From positions 19,093,001-19,157,000 of the forward strand of contig CM073321.1 of NCBI GenBank assembly GCA_037043015.1: a stretch of DNA of 64,000 nt, in the 5' to 3' direction. This DNA comes from Bryum argenteum (lineage: Eukaryota; Streptophyta; Bryopsida; Bryales; Bryaceae). Both the position numbers and the translations under genes were made by a program. Positions 60,109 to 64,000 of the stretch are shown one piece after another (the first letter of the stretch is position 1; each line of letters begins with the position of its first letter). Under the pieces are notes generated by a model that was not told the origin of the DNA, ran no database searches, and saw nothing but the letters and a program-made list of their open reading frames with translations.

Positions 60109-61341
60109 TGTCGTGAGCTGTAGGTATCGTGCTCTGATATGAACATTATTCCCACATCTGTATCGCCAAGAAGATCCTCATCGCAGGCTTCATCCGGAAG
60201 ACAGACTTGAATGATTGCCTGCCCAAAAAAGGTAAGATCCTCGTTCAGTAGGTCGCAGCACTTGTTCCTCCAGTCGGGCGGATCTAGGACCGCCTGAGGT
60301 TCCGGTCGCAAATCTTCAGTTTCGCGTGAGACAGAGGGGTGAAAGTTGACATCGCTATCGCCGCCAGAACTATCCGAAGAGGGCTGCGAGAAGATACCGT
60401 TGTCAAACGGCGTAGCATGAAGATCATTAGCAGATACATTTCCTTGAGAGGAGAGGACATCGACGCGGGTTGGCGGATTCGTCCCGGACCCACAGTCGTC
60501 GCTGCCCTCAAAATGAGAGAGACCGGTTGAATGATGCGGGTTACCTGAACTACCACAGCAGTCAGTAGAGGGTGAGTCTTTGCCACCATCATCGCTGGGG
60601 GGTTCAACCTTGACACTCCTCAGCGTGGGGTGTATCGGCTGCCGGCCGATAGAGTTGCCATTCAGCGGCGTAGCCTCGAGGGGACAAATTTTGTAACCGC
60701 TCCAAAGGATTTCGTATCCAAGGCACTCACCAAGCAGAGTGAGAGAAGGATTCTCACAAGACGCTACTGCACCAACAAAGTCCTTATACACCGTAGTGAG
60801 CTTGACAACCGCAAAGAAGCTATGCGGACGCGAAAACCCTCCCAGTGCCCTTAGGCGAGCACTCAACGATGACGCCCACTCCGACACGTTGATGATCGGT
60901 CCCCTCAACATGCAATAGAGCAAGCTCCATGTTAACAGAGAGAGTGAGGAACGATTTATGGGCTTCTCATCTAATGCGCCCGGTGTCGGCTGGCAGCCGA
61001 TAGGCTCGGATGATTCATCGAGGTTATCAACGAAGGGTCTCACGTCATTCACGTCCCATGTAATGTTGTTACCAGGACACTGACTAAGAAACTTAATGCT
61101 AAGAGTGGGAAACGGAATGATCATCTCAATATTTGGAGCGACGTCAATAACGTGGACGTCTAAAAGAAATGGCTTTCGCGAGATAATTCGGTTGATAGAA
61201 GCAGTACCAGCATAATAAAATTTTGCGAATGACAGAGCGACAATTGCGCCCATTTCTATACGCCATCTCCGGAACCGCCGTTCTTGAGAAAGTCACAAAT
61301 CGGTTCGGTTTCGGCATGATGATGGAGCATGATCTCTTCAT
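60105..61341 (-). CDS. D2 minus-strand ORF1 (unknown function)
   Basis: The homologue of D1 ORF1. The long frame (61253-60105) starts MGAIVALSFAKFYYAGTAS and ends HDTYSSRQ. A start at the ATG near 61341, as in D1, would need a frame change near 61260-61300. The C-terminal part not present in D1 includes DLTFFGQAIIQVCLPDEACD. Its stop overlaps the ATG of the DUF7869-like coding part as ATGA (60108-60105). No family is recognised. It could be the N-terminal region of the same gene. Confidence 0.5.
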
Positions 61342-62556
61342 TGATCTATCGGTACCGGCCGGCCCGACACAATTGCGAATCTAAAAGGTTGAGGGGACGT
61401 AGGAAATAATGAGACAGGTGCAATAGACACAACCACCTGGCGTATCGGCTGCCGGCCGATACCTTGTTCTGCAAAACCCGGGAGACAGGACAATGAGGGA
61501 CACGTGATAGTTCTATATTGGCTGGCAGCCGATATAAGGAGATCCGACTGATTCCTAAGGAATCGTATCGACTGGTGTCATTCACTATGTCGGCTGGCGT
61601 CTAATACCAGGGTATTGAGCCTCTAGCTATTAAATCATGCTAATTGAAGTAATAAAAGGCTGCCATCTACCGCTCTCTATATAGAAAGAAGCGCACTAAC
61701 ACGGGGAACACAATGACGCAATTCTTGACTATTTCTGGCCAGGGAAAACTACAAAAACAGCAAAGCAAATCGCTCAGAGCGTCAGGAAACACGCGAGAAA
61801 TGAAATGAAATGTCAGAAACAGTTGGGAATGGATAGCCATCTGAAACGACAGAGCGTGGATGGCGCTCAAATCAAGAAGATTTCAAACTCAAATTTCAAT
61901 GATTTTGAATTTTTGGAGGGCTAATTGCTAGGCATGATGAAATAGATGAAAAGATTTGAAATGACGTTTTGGCGGCGCGAGCTTCAGAAAATTTTGGCGG
62001 GCGGGCAAGCGGATGCGAGAGCGGGCAAGCCGATTGAAAAGCGGGCAAGGCGCAAATCGGCGGGCAGCCGATAGCCATCATTACGAAAATTGCGGACGGG
62101 GTAAACCGTTCACCCTCCCTCTTTTGCTCTCATTTGTAATTTGCTCTCCTCTCTCACTTTTGCGCTCTCCTCTCACTTTTGCTCTCTCCACACTTTCGCT
62201 CTCTCCTCTCTTCTATTTCTCTCCTCTCATTTGCTACTTGCTCTCTCCTCTCCGTCGCTACTTGCTCTCTCATCTCTCCTTTCTTGCTGTCTTCTCTCCT
62301 CTCTGCTTTCATGCTTTCATCTTTCCTCTCTGCTTTCTTGCCTTAGCCGTTTCTCTGCTGGCAGCCGATAGTTTTCAATTTTAGGGTTTAGGGTTTTTAG
62401 CAGCGGCCTATATTTCTTACAGTCCAGCCGACAGCTTTGCGCGGGAGCGGAGGCAGCAGCCGACACTCCTTACGCACCAGCCAACAGCTTTGCGAGAGAG
62501 CGGAGGCGATTTACGCACCAGCCGACATCGAGCACTCGCCAGCCGATACAGCTCCG
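61342..62556. promoter_or_regulatory. Divergent promoter region of D2
   Basis: Nearly identical to 36263-37473 of D1, including the pyrimidine tract (about 62113-62350) and the telo-box-like TTTAGGGTTTAGGG (about 62380-62395). Confidence 0.5.
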
Positions 62557-64000
62557 ATGGCGTCATCGATGAGGTAAGCCGATTTAGCTCTTTTGTGACG
62601 TTTCAGTATGGGCCGTTTCGATTGGCGTCGTTTCATTTGCATCATTTCGTCATCTTCTTGTGCCTTGTGTGTCGGCTGCCAGCCAATAGCTTGTGAGCTG
62701 TCGGCTGCCAGTCGATATCTTCTGAGCTGTCGGCTGCCAGCCGATAGCTTGTGAGTCGTCGGCTGCCATCTGATAGCTTGAGAGCTATCGGCTGCCAGCC
62801 GACAGCTCGAGTGATGTATTCACTTACATTACAGTGCTTAGTGTGTCGGCTGGCAACCGATAGCCCTTATGCTCAAGCCTGTTCTCTTGTAATGCTTAGT
62901 GTACTCGCCGGCCTTTAATAGCTCCTATGCTTTAGCGCGTTACACTGCCTTGTGCATCGGCTGGCAGCCGATAGCTTCTATTTTGTCGGCAGGCAGCTGA
63001 TAGCATGCTATATGCTATAGGTCATTAGTCTATCATCGTAACTAATGCATGTCAGCGCTGAATATTTGTGCATTGTCGCTATCGGCTGGCAGCCGATACC
63101 ATGGTTGTTATTGGATGGCAGCCGATAAGATATGCGTTTACTGATATACAGTAATGTACGTTTACTGGCGTTCACTAATATACTCTCACATGTCTTTATT
63201 CTGCAGAAAACCACCAGTCTTAGCTAGACTGTTTGGTGTTGAGCTTGCACACACGGATGTCAAGCATGGAGACATCGTCCCGCGTGCAGTATGGGCGGCT
63301 AATCCAACCATCCAGCAGTGGGGACTATGCTGGAGAGTCCTCCCCAGCCAGCGAATCGAGATTGCTTGTTCATACCTCTACAAGGGTAATATGATCCCTG
63401 GGTTTGGTGATGTGCTCGAAATTTTGGAGAATGTGGAGCACGTCGACATTCTCATAAGCCTACCGGCCCTGAGGAATCCCTCTGCCCCGACCGACTACAT
63501 CGCCGTATCAATGCCGTGGGCAACATGCACTGAGGCGGTTTGCGGAGAGCCGGCGGTTAAGCAGGGCATGACCTTCAACGGAGCTGCGCCTGCAACCATC
63601 GAGGAGTTCATGGACGCGTGGTCCGCTATCTATTACGCTAGGTTGGCAATCAACAACGCCATCGATGCAGCAACGGCTGTGGCTCCATCGTCGTCGAAGA
63701 GGAAGCCAACTCCTTCGAAGAAGAAGCGACCTGCAGCAGAGATGGTTGATCTTGGCGATGACGACGATGAAATTGTCCAGGGGTCACAAGATCCCAGCAA
63801 GCCCAAGAGACGGGCGAAATCGTCTAAGGATGCCATCGAGTATTCCCTAGACGAGGCCTTGACTAAGGGCAACCAAATGACCTCAAAGATGAAGGACGTC
63901 GAGATCGACGCAATCTACAAGGCATTGGAGACTGGTCTTGGTCACCTGTTCCCCTACAAGAAGCGGAGGCTGCCGGGGGTTATTCCTAGCGAGAAGCTAC
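62557..64000 (+). CDS. D2 ParB/Srx-like gene, 5' part
   Basis: Exon 1 is 62557-62573. The intron 62574-63206 is packed with D palindromes. Exon 2 runs from 63207 to the window edge and encodes the same N-terminal region as D1 (VLARLFGVELAHTD, then the lysine-rich SSKRKPTPSKKKRP segment). No break was seen in the visible part. The GQH-box exon known from D1 lies outside the window. Confidence 0.6.

Larger units (their letters stand above)
52885..63129. repeat. Dispersed 19-bp D palindromes in D2
   Basis: Copies include 52885-52903, 53056-53074, 56643-56661, 56911-56929, 56969-56987, 57027-57045, 57103-57121, 59176-59194, 59235-59253, 59353-59371, 60633-60651, 60984-61002, 61443-61461, 62670-62688, 62786-62804 and about ten more between 61516 and 63129. 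In the part not shared with D1, the form TATCGGCCGGCAGCCGACA prevails. None was found inside element C2. Confidence 0.88.
52521..64000. mobile_element. Unit D, copy 2 (D2), runs off the window
   Basis: The left end TAACGGATATTTAACTAAT matches the terminal repeat of the MITE at 27900. It contains, in order, telomere-like repeats, element C2, a minus-strand DUF7869-like gene, minus-strand ORF1, a divergent promoter and the plus-strand ParB-like gene. More than 25 palindromes occur. The part from 60318 to 64000 looks nearly identical to D1, suggesting a recent duplication. The right end lies outside the window. Confidence 0.65.

Overview
The window looks like nuclear DNA of a green plant lineage, best guess a charophyte alga such as Chara. 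The sequence shows GT-AG introns, Arabidopsis-type telomere repeats (CCCTAAA), plant-type Ty3/gypsy, hAT and Mutator-like elements, and no bacterial operon layout. The genus is inferred from remembered protein families and was not searched. No conserved housekeeping gene was recognised. Almost everything is mobile or repeat-associated, in nested layers.

Layout, left half. An old hAT fragment (about 711-1655) is followed by a minus-strand Mutator-like (MULE) transposase gene (2069-5669, resuming at 9015-9357). Element C1 (5670-9014) sits inside it with a perfect 5-bp target duplication and itself holds a MITE. A second hAT transposase on the minus strand is split into a 3' part (10128-11442) and a 5' part (21358-22185) by Ty3/gypsy element A (11443-21357). 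From 23 to 35 kb lies a cluster of four genes (E1-E4) sharing an unrecognised domain of about 100 residues. The E4 frame also carries a RING-H2 domain. CpG-rich palindromic arrays (family F) lie close upstream of most reading frames in the left half.

Layout, right half. Two copies of a large unit, D1 (35237-41362) and D2 (52521 to the window edge), lie in direct orientation about 25.08 kb apart and look nearly identical where they overlap. D carries two divergent gene sets. On the plus strand is a spliced gene encoding a ParB/sulfiredoxin-like domain. On the minus strand is a small ORF plus a spliced gene resembling DUF7869 proteins, possibly a transposase. D is strewn with 19-bp odd-centred palindromes (consensus TRTCGGCYGSCRGCCGAYA) in introns, exons and spacers. 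A 312-bp MITE at 27900-28211 shares the end sequence of D2 and two of the palindromes, so D is probably a mobile family. Ty3/gypsy element B (41363-52512) lies between D1 and D2. D2 contains element C2 (53160-56607), again with a perfect 5-bp target duplication.

How the parts relate. Elements A and B carry a third ORF after pol. The single gene of C1 and C2 appears homologous to it, and all of these ORFs have a TATA-like box about 165-225 bp upstream, so the ORF may be a transferable module. The strongest candidate for an undescribed system is D: a ParB-like protein, a DUF7869-like protein and dozens of dispersed palindromes that could be binding sites.
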